64,000 nucleotides of DNA, taken from contig CAXXPQ010000003.1 of NCBI GenBank assembly GCA_963668655.2, forward strand, positions 744,001 through 808,000, given 5' to 3'. The notes below the pieces were generated by a model. It had not been told where the DNA came from and searched no databases. It worked only from the letters and a program-made list of their open reading frames with translations. Source of the stretch: G963668655 sp963668655. GTDB lineage: Bacteria; Myxococcota_A; SURF-8. Numbering within the stretch: position 1 is the first letter of the stretch; each line of letters begins with the position of its first letter. Of this stretch, positions 1 to 8,371 are shown piece after piece. The position numbers were made by a program, and so were the translations under genes.

Positions 1-1
1 T

Positions 2-841
2 TTTCACCGCGTCCGAGACATGGTTTCCTTCGGCCTGTACGCCACCGGCTCACGGCTGCTGTACAACTTCTACATCAACGCGGACTACCTGATCGTGGGC
101 AAGGTTTTCGGCGCGGAGGCGCTGGGGATCTACACCCTGGCCTACCGCCTCATAAGCGATCCGGTCAAGGCGCTGGCCAACATCATCAATCAGGTAGCCT
201 ATCCGGCCTTCGCCCGGCTCCAGAATCAACGGGAACGTCTGCGAAAATATTTCTTCGTCATCGCCCGCGCCGCCCTATCGCTCATCGGCGTCCTGCTGGT
301 GATCGTCGCCGTGTACGTGGACTGGGGGTTGACCGCCCTGGATTACGAAAAATGGCTGGAAGCCGTTCCCATCGCGCGGATTTTCGCCGTGACCGGCCTG
401 ATCCGCTGCGTCTCCCCACTGATTCCGCAACTTCTGAACGCCGTCGGGCAGGCACGAAAAAGTTTTTACTATTCCGTGGCCACCGCCGTTTTCATGCCGA
501 TGGCCTTCCTGGTCGGCGCCCAGTTCAGCCTGATGGGCGTGGCCTGGGCCTGGAGCCTGGCCTACCCGGCGGTGGTGATGATCCTGATCGTCATTGGAGC
601 CAGTGTTCTGGAGATTTCGTTTTTCGCTTTTATTTTCCGGCTGTTCGCCGGTCTACGGGTGCTGATCCCGGCAGCGATCCTGGCGCTGGCGCTACGCTTC
701 GGCTTGGACGGCCTTTACGAAACCCATCCTCAAAGCGTCACCCTGGCGGCGGTGCTGCTGACGCTGTCCGCCGGCGGGTTGCTCGCGGTTTACCTGGAAT
801 GGGACACCATCCAGGTCATCCGGAAAAAGAAATCCGAGTGA
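2..841 (+). CDS. Polysaccharide flippase (Wzx/MATE-like), 5' end cut by window
   Basis: This is the C-terminal 279 residues of a polytopic membrane protein of the polysaccharide biosynthesis/lipopolysaccharide flippase family, which moves lipid-linked glycans across the inner membrane. The reading frame is open from base 2, before the first ATG at 20, so the true start lies outside the window. The segment around residues 20-45 (tyrosine-rich, then ADYLIVGKVFGAEALG) is the typical motif of WzxC-type flippases, and about seven hydrophobic helices follow. It ends 20 bases before the convergent asparagine-synthase-like gene, a common partner in exopolysaccharide clusters. The family is clear; the transported glycan is not. 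Confidence 0.8.
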   Translation, partial: FHRVRDMVSFGLYATGSRLLYNFYINADYLIVGKVFGAEALGIYTLAYRLISDPVKALANIINQVAYPAFARLQNQRERLRKYFFVIARAALSLIGVLLVIVAVYVDWGLTALDYEKWLEAVPIARIFAVTGLIRCVSPLIPQLLNAVGQARKSFYYSVATAVFMPMAFLVGAQFSLMGVAWAWSLAYPAVVMILIVIGASVLEISFFAFIFRLFAGLRVLIPAAILALALRFGLDGLYETHPQSVTLAAVLLTLSAGGLLAVYLEWDTIQVIRKKKSE

Positions 842-861
842 TCCGGAACCCTTGAAAGAAT

Positions 862-2640
862 TCACGGCCGAAACAGCCAGTCGCCCACGCTTTCCACCGA
901 CTCGCCGCGAATCAACAGACGATACGCCATCTCCGCGCTGGCCATGCTGAACAGCGCCCAGCCTTCGTAGGCTCCCAGCTGGTGCATCCTCCAGGAAAAA
1001 GCCAGTCCGCGACGACGCCAATGACCGTCCGCCGCCAGGGTGGAATCCGTGACGATGCGCCGATGGAGCGTCTTCAGGGTTCCGGAACGTCGCAGCCATT
1101 CATGCTCGGTCTGCGGCGCGGGATCGTGGCGAAATCCACTGGCCAATGCCTTCGGCCAGGGCTTCACGTAATGCATGGCGGAAGAGCCCGCCTTTCGTAA
1201 CTGCGTGTACTCGTTATAGGATTTTCCGGACGCCGAGGGATAGGCGGAAAGCTCCGGGAAATAATGCTGCATGGCTCGCAGGCGGGCCCGCTTCTCTCCC
1301 CCGATGCTGTAATCGGAAGTCAGGAAAAATTTCAACGAACGCGGACAGGCGCCCGGGGCGAAATACGCGGCGTCCGGACTCATCAGGGTATAGGGCACAC
1401 CGGTATAATGCAGCCCCCGCCGATGGAAATCCAGCATCATGAACCGGAACCAGTGCGGACCTTCATAGGTCCGGGCCTCGACGGCGGCCTCATCTCGTCC
1501 CTGCCTGGAGAGTTTCCGCTCGTCCGTAAACAGGAAGCGCAGGGTGCGTTTCATCATGGAAACGCGATTCCAGATGGGATCCACCGGGTCGCTGAAAGCA
1601 AGCGGGTTGACCTTCGGATAGATGCCGAGGATCCAGTCCATCAGGTAACCATCGAATCCCAGCACGCCGCCGGGAGGAAGATCCTCCATCATGTGCAGCA
1701 GGTAATACTGGTGGAAATTCAAGAGTCCGCCCGTTCGTTCAGCCCAGCGGACGAACAGCCGGGGATGATCCATGTCCGCGATGGGAACAACTTTCAATGG
1801 AAGTTCCAATCCCTTGCAGATGGCTTCCACCGGGATCCTTTCGGAATCATTGATGAAAACGTGCCGCACGCGGTCCGGCCGATGCCCCTGCTCCAGCAGT
1901 TCGCCCAGAACGTGGCGCGAGTCCATGCCGCCGGTCAGGCTGATTTCCAGGCTTCGCTCCCGCAGGCGGGGATGCTCGACGACGCCCCGGACGCATTCGG
2001 CCACCAGATCCTTGATCTCCGCCGCCATGCTGTCCACGCCCTTTTTCGCTTCGGGGCGATATTGCCAGTCCACGAAGCGGAAACGCTCCACCCGGCCGTC
2101 GGGACGAACCTCCAGCCCCATTCCGGGGTACATGCGCTGCACCTCGTTGACCAGGGTTCGCTTCCCGCCCGTGTGGAGAAGCCGCACGGTCTCGTACATG
2201 GCCTGGCGATTCCAGGTCATAGGCAGCCCCAGATCCCGGAAGACCATCGGGCTCGGCGCCAGACACAGCACGCCCCCGCCTTCGTAGACGTACCAGGGAC
2301 GGCTGGAAGCCATGTCGCCGAACAGGCGGGTGGAACCTTCCTGCTTGTCGATGAGCACGATGTTGTAAAAGCCGTTCAGATCCAGGATCCGTTCCAGGCC
2401 TCCGGCCGTGAAATCGGCCAGGACGCGCTCGGCTTCCGTTTCCTTGCGTTGAAAGGTGTCGAACAGAAGCCCCTCGAACAACAGACGGAAACGATCGTTT
2501 TCCGCTCTGCTGAAAAGCGGTCCGCTACCATCGGCGTGAAAGTCTCCGATCCGTGGCCAAGAGAGGTTTTCCACCCTGGGTCCATGGTAGAATGTCAGCC
2601 CTGGAAAACTCGTTTTCCCTAGTATTTTCATATCATTCAT
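862..2640 (-). CDS. Asparagine synthase-like amidotransferase lacking the Cys2 nucleophile
   Basis: This 592-residue protein has the two-domain plan of class B asparagine synthase: an N-terminal class-II glutaminase-like domain (about 1-190) and a C-terminal ATP pyrophosphatase domain with the PP-loop SLTGGMDS at 234-241. The family normally starts Met-Cys, with the Cys as glutaminase nucleophile; here the start is MNDMK, so glutamine hydrolysis by the usual mechanism is unlikely. The start is supported by an AAAGGA-type ribosome site upstream of the ATG. Such proteins are frequent in exopolysaccharide loci, in keeping with the flippase next door, where they are thought to amidate sugars or peptides. 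The substrate is not inferable, and the protein may use ammonia or do another adenylation reaction. Confidence 0.75.
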   Translation of the reverse strand: MNDMKILGKTSFPGLTFYHGPRVENLSWPRIGDFHADGSGPLFSRAENDRFRLLFEGLLFDTFQRKETEAERVLADFTAGGLERILDLNGFYNIVLIDKQEGSTRLFGDMASSRPWYVYEGGGVLCLAPSPMVFRDLGLPMTWNRQAMYETVRLLHTGGKRTLVNEVQRMYPGMGLEVRPDGRVERFRFVDWQYRPEAKKGVDSMAAEIKDLVAECVRGVVEHPRLRERSLEISLTGGMDSRHVLGELLEQGHRPDRVRHVFINDSERIPVEAICKGLELPLKVVPIADMDHPRLFVRWAERTGGLLNFHQYYLLHMMEDLPPGGVLGFDGYLMDWILGIYPKVNPLAFSDPVDPIWNRVSMMKRTLRFLFTDERKLSRQGRDEAAVEARTYEGPHWFRFMMLDFHRRGLHYTGVPYTLMSPDAAYFAPGACPRSLKFFLTSDYSIGGEKRARLRAMQHYFPELSAYPSASGKSYNEYTQLRKAGSSAMHYVKPWPKALASGFRHDPAPQTEHEWLRRSGTLKTLHRRIVTDSTLAADGHWRRRGLAFSWRMHQLGAYEGWALFSMASAEMAYRLLIRGESVESVGDWLFRP

Positions 2641-2773
2641 TTAAAGTTCCTTTACTTTTCCGCCCCCGTGAAGTACGTTGTCTTCCGGTATAGATCGATG
2701 GATTCGATTACACAATTCTGCCGGGGGAGGAGGCTTTGTCGCCTCGGCGCATTTTAGCAGACCGGAGCCGGGA

Positions 2774-4117
2774 ATGAAAACGAATGTTTCCCAGATCCCT
2801 GATTATTTTCTTCGCTGTTCTCGCTGCGGCTGGGAAACCGGGGTAAAATCCTATATTTTACAGTGTCCCCACTGTGGTCCCGAAGCCTTTCTGCAAAGCC
2901 GTTTTCCCCGCCGGCCTCCGTCGAAAAATCTCTCTTCGGTGGAGTCGGATTTTTTCCACTATACGGACTGGATGAGTTTCGCGCCCATCCAATCGGAAAC
3001 TCCCATGCACATCGGCTGCATTCCCGGCAACGGCCTGGGCCGGGAGCTGGGTTTGGAAAACCTGTGGCTGCTGCTTTCCTGCTTCGCTCCCCAATACGGG
3101 GCCGACATGCCCTCTTCCACATTCAAAGGCGCGGAGGCCCTTGGCGTCTATTCTCGCGCCATAACGGAGACGAACAAGCTTCTGATCGTGTCCTCCGCCG
3201 GAAACGCCGGGGTGGCCTTTCTTGAAATCGGCAGCATGCTGGCAACACCCGGGATTGTCGTGGTGCCGGACGGCGCGCTTCCCATCATGATGACAAGTTC
3301 CGAGCCGGGCGCCGTCAGCCCGCTCCTCATCGTACTGGAAGATGCCTTCTACCCGGACGCCATCCGCTTCGTGGACGAAATCGTCGGGCGCTTCCCGGAA
3401 CACCTGGTACGGGAAGGCGGCGCGTTCAACGTCGCCCGCCGCGACGCCATGGCCATTCCCTTCCACCGCGCCGTCCGCGCCATGAAGCGCCTTCCGGACC
3501 GCTATTTCCAGGCCGTGGGCAGCGGAACGGGCGCCATCGCCGCCTGGGAAGCCGCCAGGCGACTGAAAGAACACAAGGAGTGTCCCGGCGGTCCCATGCG
3601 TTTGCATCTGGTTCAGAACACGCCGTTCACGCCCATGGTGGACGCCTGGAAAGCCGGAAGCCGCACGGTTTCTCCCATGAGTCACGAAGAGGTCCACGAT
3701 CGGCTGAAACGCACCTACGCTTCCGTTCTGGCCAACGCCAAACCGCCCTACGGCCTCACCGGCGGCGTCTTCGATATTTTGACCGACAGCGGCGGCGACA
3801 TGCATGCGGTCTGCAACGAGGACGCCTTGAAAGCCAACGCCCTGTTCAAACGGCACTTCATGCTGGACCCCTGCCCGGAGGCATCGACGGCGCTGGCCGG
3901 ACTGATCCAGGCGAAAGAAAGCGGACAAATTTCCGGCCGGGAGCACATTCTGTTGCACATCACGGGCGGAGGCTGGAAACATTCGGTGAAGGAACTGGGC
4001 AAACGCCCCTATCCCAACCGGCGGACATTTTCCCCCAATGACTGGGAAGCCGCCTTCCAAACAGTGGAAAACTACCTTTCCCGCATGGCTGCCTGCCGAA
4101 CCGATTTCCGAGATTGA
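2774..4117 (+). CDS. Cysteate synthase-like PLP-dependent enzyme
   Basis: This 447-residue protein belongs to fold-type II PLP enzymes related to threonine synthase. It begins with a zinc-ribbon-like pair of CxxC motifs (Cys15, 18, 31, 34). The probable PLP lysine is Lys118 in STFKGAEALG, followed by SSAGNAG (140-146) and the phosphate-binding GSGTG (246-250). The stretches EGGAFNVARRDAM and FQAVGSGTGAIAAWEA closely resemble archaeal cysteate synthase as I remember it; that enzyme makes L-cysteate from phosphoserine and sulfite for coenzyme M, and a related bacterial enzyme feeds sulfonolipid synthesis. I chose the ATG at 2774 because homology starts there; an in-frame ATG at 2678 would add 32 unrelated residues. 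A threonine-synthase paralog of other specificity is the alternative. Confidence 0.65.
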   Translation: MKTNVSQIPDYFLRCSRCGWETGVKSYILQCPHCGPEAFLQSRFPRRPPSKNLSSVESDFFHYTDWMSFAPIQSETPMHIGCIPGNGLGRELGLENLWLLLSCFAPQYGADMPSSTFKGAEALGVYSRAITETNKLLIVSSAGNAGVAFLEIGSMLATPGIVVVPDGALPIMMTSSEPGAVSPLLIVLEDAFYPDAIRFVDEIVGRFPEHLVREGGAFNVARRDAMAIPFHRAVRAMKRLPDRYFQAVGSGTGAIAAWEAARRLKEHKECPGGPMRLHLVQNTPFTPMVDAWKAGSRTVSPMSHEEVHDRLKRTYASVLANAKPPYGLTGGVFDILTDSGGDMHAVCNEDALKANALFKRHFMLDPCPEASTALAGLIQAKESGQISGREHILLHITGGGWKHSVKELGKRPYPNRRTFSPNDWEAAFQTVENYLSRMAACRTDFRD

Positions 4118-4120
4118 TCT

Positions 4121-4400
4121 TCCCCAAAAAAGCTCAACTCCTCAAACCGGAAAATCATTTTCGGACAAGGCCCACCATCGAGGAAGGGGTTCCCTTCTCC
4201 CTCGTTCGCTCGTACTCGCGTCATTTCCGGCTTGTACCGGCGCGCGTGCGGCCGTCAAGGCCAAGCGTGCTGCGCTCGCTTCACTCGCTCCGGCCTTGAC
4301 CGCCGCCCTTTTCCGCCCCGGTTTCTTCGCCTCATGAAGCGAGGCGGCTCCGTCGGGGAAGGGAACGAGAATATGCCCCTTTTCTTTTCTCATGTGAAGA
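4121..4400 (+). repeat. Dispersed non-coding repeat, copy 1
   Basis: This stretch between two convergent genes is nearly identical, in reverse orientation, to 16757-17035. The match is strongest from about 4148 to 4398 (the segment holding ACAAGGCCCACCATCGAGG through GGGAAGGGAACGAGA). It contains inner dyads: GTCAAGGCC (4254-4262) with GGCCTTGAC (4292-4300), and CGCCTC/GAGGCG around 4329-4347. One-base indels between copies shift all reading frames, so it is not coding. No other gene is seen in the 478-bp gap, apart from a terminator near 4550. Confidence 0.8.
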
Positions 4401-4421
4401 AACTCCCCGGAATGGGGAGTT
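4401..4421. other. Perfect 8-bp hairpin at edge of repeat copy 1
   Basis: AACTCCCC and GGGGAGTT form a perfect stem around a 5-base loop. No T-run follows on either strand, so it is not a standard terminator. It lies just outside the region shared with the other repeat copies. Confidence 0.5.
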
Positions 4422-4539
4422 GAACCCCAAAAGATCGCCCACCCGGAAATCGGAATGGTCGGACGACGCCATCGCGGGTAACCGGAAAACTATATTGACC
4501 TGAAATGGATTCCCCGGGAGAACCCGTCTCCGACCGCAT

Positions 4540-4573
4540 AAAAAAAGAAAAGAGCGACCGAAGCCGCCCTTTT
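4540..4573 (-). terminator. Rho-independent terminator of the thiolase/DUF35 operon
   Basis: Read on the minus strand, AGGGCGGC and GTCGCTCT pair (with two G-U pairs) around a TTCG tetraloop, and a run of T residues (TTTCTTTTTTT) follows at once. It lies 20-50 bases downstream of the last gene of the operon. Confidence 0.8.
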
Positions 4574-4595
4574 CCATATCGAAGACGGGAAAACG

Positions 4596-5063
4596 TCAGT
4601 CAACGGGCATGAAATACACGTCCGTGATCGCTCCCACCCGTTCCTTTTTCGGTACGAAGGCCAATTTGACCGGCATGCCGATCTCCAGATCCTCCACCGG
4701 GCAATACAGAGGGGCCGCCAGACCGCCATCCGCGTCCAGGAAACGCACGAAGCCCACGATCACCGGCCGATCGAGGGTCTCGCCGTGCAGATCCTCGCAG
4801 GAAATCGTGAAGCTCTCCAACACGCCCACACCATCCAAATCCACGAATTCCGTGATTTCCTCGAAGCTGTCCTCGCAAAAGATGCGAGGCGGGCAATAGA
4901 CGGTCTCACTTTGTTCGGCTCGACTGCCGATCAGCTTTCCGTCCTTGATTTTCTTGAAAAATTCCTCGCCGGCCAGGCCGTAGGTATACCGGTACTGCAT
5001 GGGAATCCGGCCTTCGACGTAGGTATGCAGGGTCGTATTATTGATTTTTTCCTTTAAAGCCAT
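4596..5063 (-). CDS. DUF35/OB-fold acyl-CoA-associated protein, degenerate zinc ribbon
   Basis: This 155-residue protein is a member of the DUF35 family, with an N-terminal helix-ribbon region (FFKKIKDGKLIGSRAEQSETVYCPPRIFCED) and a C-terminal OB fold (about 75-150). DUF35 proteins bind acyl-CoA or partner with thiolase-fold enzymes. The ribbon is incomplete: the first CxxC is replaced (RAEQSE) and only two cysteines remain in the second half, so it probably does not hold zinc. A good ribosome site (TAGGAGA) precedes the start. It is the last gene of a four-gene run and a divergent paralog of the preceding DUF35 gene, possibly acting as its non-zinc partner. Confidence 0.75.
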   Translation of the reverse strand: MALKEKINNTTLHTYVEGRIPMQYRYTYGLAGEEFFKKIKDGKLIGSRAEQSETVYCPPRIFCEDSFEEITEFVDLDGVGVLESFTISCEDLHGETLDRPVIVGFVRFLDADGGLAAPLYCPVEDLEIGMPVKLAFVPKKERVGAITDVYFMPVD

Positions 5064-5094
5064 GGCTTTCTCCTACTCGTCAAGCGGATTGCGG

Positions 5095-5676
5095 TTATTT
5101 TTTCTTGGCTTTCGCCTTCGGCTTGGCCTTCGCCTTCGGTTTGGCCTTGGGCTTGATGGGACGGAAATACTTGATATCCGTAATCAATCCCTCGCGCTCT
5201 TCCGGAGCCTTCCAGACGGCCTCCACGCGCATGCCGATCTCGATATCCTCCGGTTTGACTTCATCCAGCATGTGCATGATGCCGACCTTCTCGCTGGCGC
5301 CATCAATGGAAATCACGGCGGGAATCAACGGCTTTTCGTTGTCTTTCCGGCGGGAGGCGTCCCAGTTGATCCGGGAAATCGAATACGTCTGCACCGTACC
5401 CGTATCCAGAACCTCCACCCATTCGTCGGTGGCCCGCCAGCACAGTTCGCAAAACGCCCGCGCGGGTAGGACGATACGGTCGCATTGCTTGCAGTAGGAG
5501 CCGATCAGGCGTCCCTCTTTCAGTCCTTCCAGGTACAAGCCCACGCCCACGCCGTTATCCCAGGCGTATTCCAGTTCCGGCTCGAACATGGAATAAAGAA
5601 CCTTGTTCTGCTTGAACATGGCTTCCTTGACGTTCGTGCCGCCCAGCTTTTTATCCTTCAGCGCATCGATTGCCAT
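5095..5676 (-). CDS. DUF35 zinc-ribbon/OB-fold protein with Lys-Ala-Pro tail
   Basis: This 193-residue DUF35 protein has a complete zinc ribbon (CKQCD then CELCW, about residues 58-80) followed by an OB fold ending near residue 165. DUF35 proteins of this kind form complexes with thiolase-like partners, for example BbsA with BbsB in anaerobic toluene degradation and ChsH2 with Ltp2 in steroid side-chain removal. The last 25 residues are a low-complexity repeat of KPKAKAK, encoded by a short tandem DNA repeat at about 5100-5150. The gene starts after an AAAGGAG site, 16 bases downstream of a thiolase-like gene, which fits the known pairing. Confidence 0.85.
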   Translation of the reverse strand: MAIDALKDKKLGGTNVKEAMFKQNKVLYSMFEPELEYAWDNGVGVGLYLEGLKEGRLIGSYCKQCDRIVLPARAFCELCWRATDEWVEVLDTGTVQTYSISRINWDASRRKDNEKPLIPAVISIDGASEKVGIMHMLDEVKPEDIEIGMRVEAVWKAPEEREGLITDIKYFRPIKPKAKPKAKAKPKAKAKKK

Positions 5677-5692
5677 TTTCGCGCTCCTTTCC

Positions 5693-6862
5693 CTAGTAGT
5701 TGCGGCAGACGAGGACGGTTCCGACCTGCATCAGGTCTCCCCATGCCTGGGCCACGCCCGTTTTCGGATTGCCCTTGATCTGACGCGCCCCGGCCTCGCC
5801 GCGAAGCTGCCAGAAGAGTTCGGCGACCTTCATCAGCCCCGTGGCCGCGATGGGATTTCCGACACCCAGCGCGCCGCCGGAGGGACAGGCCGGAATGCCT
5901 TCGCCGTCGCGGGCGTAGAATCCCTCGCGCATCAGATCGGCCGCCTGGCCGCGCGGAGCGAGCTGTAAACCTTCCAGATGATGCAACATCTTGTAATTGA
6001 AGGGGTCGTAGGGTTCGGCCAGATCGATCTCCTTCATCGGATTGCCGATGCGCGCCATCTCGTACGCGGTGTGCGCGGCCTTCTCGACGTAGCGCGGATA
6101 AACCAGATCCCGGGTGGCCCAATAAGCCGTATCCAGGTTCCAGCCCACGCCGTCCAGGAAGACCGGTTTATCGGTATATTGGCGGGCGACGTGCTCGCTG
6201 GCCAGAATCAACGCGCAAGCGCCGTCGGAAGCCGGGCTGATGTCCAGGCGATGGACCGGCCAGACGAGTTCCTCGGACTCCAGCACGTCCTTCAGGGTGA
6301 CCGCCTGGGCCACCTGGGCCGCCGGATGGTCCAGGGCGTTGTTTTTATTCTGCACCGACACGCGGGCGATATCCTCTTTCTTGATGCCGTTCTGCTGCAT
6401 GTAGCGGTTCATTTCAAGCGCGAAGATCCAGACCAGGTTCGGATGCAGCTGCTGCTCCGTGGAGTGATCGAAGATGGTCAGGAAGGCCCCCTGGGGATGG
6501 GGAAAGGCGCTGGACATTTTCTCGGTGCAAACGACCATGCACGTATCGAACATGCCGGAGGCGATGTGGAAATAGCCGTGGATCGGGGCGAAGACACCCG
6601 TGCCGCCGCCCACGAAATTGCGCATGTAGGGCTTGTGCTTGCCGCCCGCGCCGTCGGACAGGTATTCCGCCTTCATGTGAACGCCGTCGAAGGCGTCGGG
6701 GGCGGTGCCCATGGTGACCGACTCGATGCGATCGAATTCCATCCCGCAGGAATCCAAGGCCATCTTGGACGCCTGCCAGGACAGTTCCTTGCCGGTTTCC
6801 TTCGCCCGCCGGACGAATTTGGTGATTCCGGCGCCGATAATAGCAACTCTGCGTGGTTTCAT
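5693..6862 (-). CDS. Thiolase-fold protein (lipid-transfer/SCP2-thiolase type)
   Basis: This 389-residue protein has the thiolase fold, starting with the hallmark RRVAIIGAGITKF. The usual nucleophilic Cys segment is replaced: the corresponding stretch reads FVGGGTGVFAPIHGYFHIASG, with no Cys at the expected place. The C-terminal glycine-rich loop is CPSGGALGVGNP. This pattern is known in Ltp-type aldolases and other SCP2-thiolase homologs, which cleave or form C-C bonds of CoA esters together with a DUF35 partner. It starts after AAAAGGAGG and lies between a paralog (17 bases upstream) and the zinc-ribbon DUF35 gene (17 bases downstream). The acyl substrate cannot be read from the sequence. 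Confidence 0.85.
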   Translation of the reverse strand: MKPRRVAIIGAGITKFVRRAKETGKELSWQASKMALDSCGMEFDRIESVTMGTAPDAFDGVHMKAEYLSDGAGGKHKPYMRNFVGGGTGVFAPIHGYFHIASGMFDTCMVVCTEKMSSAFPHPQGAFLTIFDHSTEQQLHPNLVWIFALEMNRYMQQNGIKKEDIARVSVQNKNNALDHPAAQVAQAVTLKDVLESEELVWPVHRLDISPASDGACALILASEHVARQYTDKPVFLDGVGWNLDTAYWATRDLVYPRYVEKAAHTAYEMARIGNPMKEIDLAEPYDPFNYKMLHHLEGLQLAPRGQAADLMREGFYARDGEGIPACPSGGALGVGNPIAATGLMKVAELFWQLRGEAGARQIKGNPKTGVAQAWGDLMQVGTVLVCRNY

Positions 6863-6878
6863 CGCTGGAACCTCCTTT

Positions 6879-8027
6879 TCAGTTCGACCGCAGGATCATG
6901 ACCGCCGAACTCGTCGAGGGAGCCCCGCGCCAAACCTGAACCAATCCACACTCGGCTTCCGGTACCTGATGCTTTCCGGCCACTCCCCGAAGCTGGTTGA
7001 CGATCTCCAGCGTCTTGTGCCCTCCGGAAGCCTCCACCATGTTCCCCACGCCCAGCTCGCCGCCGGACGGATTCACCGGAACCACGCCGCGTGGCCCCAC
7101 TTCTCCGACCTCGTACATGTATCCCGCCGCACCGGCTTCCGCCAGTTGCAGGGCTTCCACGTGTTGCAGGGCCTTGAAGGAAACCTCGTCGCTGATCTCG
7201 AACACGTCGATTTCATCCACGGGGGATTTGATGTCGGCCATCTCGTAGGCTTTCTTGGCCGAAAGCATCGTGCCCACGGACATTTCCATGTTGCGGCTTT
7301 CCAGATTGGGAGAATCGGAATACCAGGAAATGCCATCAATCCAGACGGGCTCGCCCTTCAGATAAGGAACCGCCTCTTCCGCGGCCAGCACCATGGCCAC
7401 GCAGCCGTCCGCCGTCTGCGCGATGTCCATCTGCCCCACGGGCCAGGCCACCGGATCGGCGTTCAGCACGTCGTCGATATCGAAGACGCCGCCGTAGGAG
7501 GCCAGCGGATTGTCCAGGGCCGCCAGTTTGGCTTCCACCACGACCTTGGCGCACTGTTCCTTGGTGGCCCCGGAGGCCCACAGGTAGCGGCTCATCTCCA
7601 GGCCGTCGATCATGTGAACGCTCTGTCCCAGGGGGCGGAGCATAATCGGATCCAGGGCGAAACTACGCACGTCGTCCGGGGTCTTGACGTTGGATACCTT
7701 GCTGTGTCCCTCGACACAGACGGTATCGAAAAGCCCCGCCCGGATCATCATCATGGCCGTGGCCACGGCGTGAACGAAGTCGCCCGGGACGGTCTGCACC
7801 GGCTTCAAAATCGCTCCGAGCTGGTCGTTGCAGTATTCGTCCGAAATGGAATATCCCTCCCAGAAATCTTCGGCCGCACAGACAAAGCTGCCGATGTCCT
7901 TCGGCGCGATGCCGGCTTCCCGATAGGCTTTCGTGGCCGCCTCGAAAACCAGCTCGCGGAACGAGACTCCCGGCGTGGTCGGTGCGAACCCGGAGTGGCC
8001 CACACCTACAATAGCTACCCGTTTCAT
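6879..8027 (-). CDS. Thiolase-fold protein, paralog of downstream gene
   Basis: This 382-residue protein opens with RVAIVGVGHSGF and ends with a thiolase-type glycine loop (NPSGGELGVGN). The catalytic-Cys region reads TVPGDFVHAVATAMMMIRAG, again with no nucleophilic Cys. It is the first gene of the minus-strand operon and has a strong GAGGAGG ribosome site. Two Cys-less thiolase homologs and two DUF35 proteins suggest a heteromeric alpha2beta2-like acyl-CoA enzyme, either a retro-aldolase or an unusual thiolase. Its promoter must lie in the 345-bp divergent gap upstream. Confidence 0.85.
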   Translation of the reverse strand: MKRVAIVGVGHSGFAPTTPGVSFRELVFEAATKAYREAGIAPKDIGSFVCAAEDFWEGYSISDEYCNDQLGAILKPVQTVPGDFVHAVATAMMMIRAGLFDTVCVEGHSKVSNVKTPDDVRSFALDPIMLRPLGQSVHMIDGLEMSRYLWASGATKEQCAKVVVEAKLAALDNPLASYGGVFDIDDVLNADPVAWPVGQMDIAQTADGCVAMVLAAEEAVPYLKGEPVWIDGISWYSDSPNLESRNMEMSVGTMLSAKKAYEMADIKSPVDEIDVFEISDEVSFKALQHVEALQLAEAGAAGYMYEVGEVGPRGVVPVNPSGGELGVGNMVEASGGHKTLEIVNQLRGVAGKHQVPEAECGLVQVWRGAPSTSSAVMILRSN

Positions 8028-8315
8028 CCAAACCTCCTCGTCGAAATGGCTGTGGAATGCAGGGACCCGAATGTTGCTGAACTGGCCCTACATAACATGC
8101 CCGCAAGGGCCTGTCAAAAGATAATTCCGCCGCTGTCCTTGCAAAACCCCGCCGTTCCACCGCTCCAAACGGAAACGATCCCCGGCTTCAATCCCATCTT
8201 TTCCGCATGTGTCGCAAAACGGCAATGGATCGGAGGTGAAACCGGTTTCGGGGCAGCGAATGGAGGGATGTCACACCTCCGGAGCACAAAACTTTACTTT
8301 ATTTTCTTAAATTTA

Positions 8316-8343
8316 TTGTAAATTTTATAAAATTTAGTATAAT
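8316..8343 (+). promoter_or_regulatory. Sigma-70-type promoter upstream of sulfatase-family gene
   Basis: A -35-like TTGTAA (8316-8321) and a perfect TATAAT (8338-8343) are separated by 16 bases inside a markedly AT-rich stretch (8285-8358). The start codon follows 29 bases later. The rest of the 8028-8371 gap shows no other gene and should hold the promoter of the divergent thiolase operon, which I could not place. Confidence 0.7.
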
Positions 8344-8371
8344 TCAATAAATATTTGATGGGACTGCGAAC

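Noticed and set aside
4142..4393. 83-codon minus-strand frame in repeat copy 1
   Set aside because: The same stretch in copy 2 is shifted in frame by a one-base indel, so coding is not conserved.
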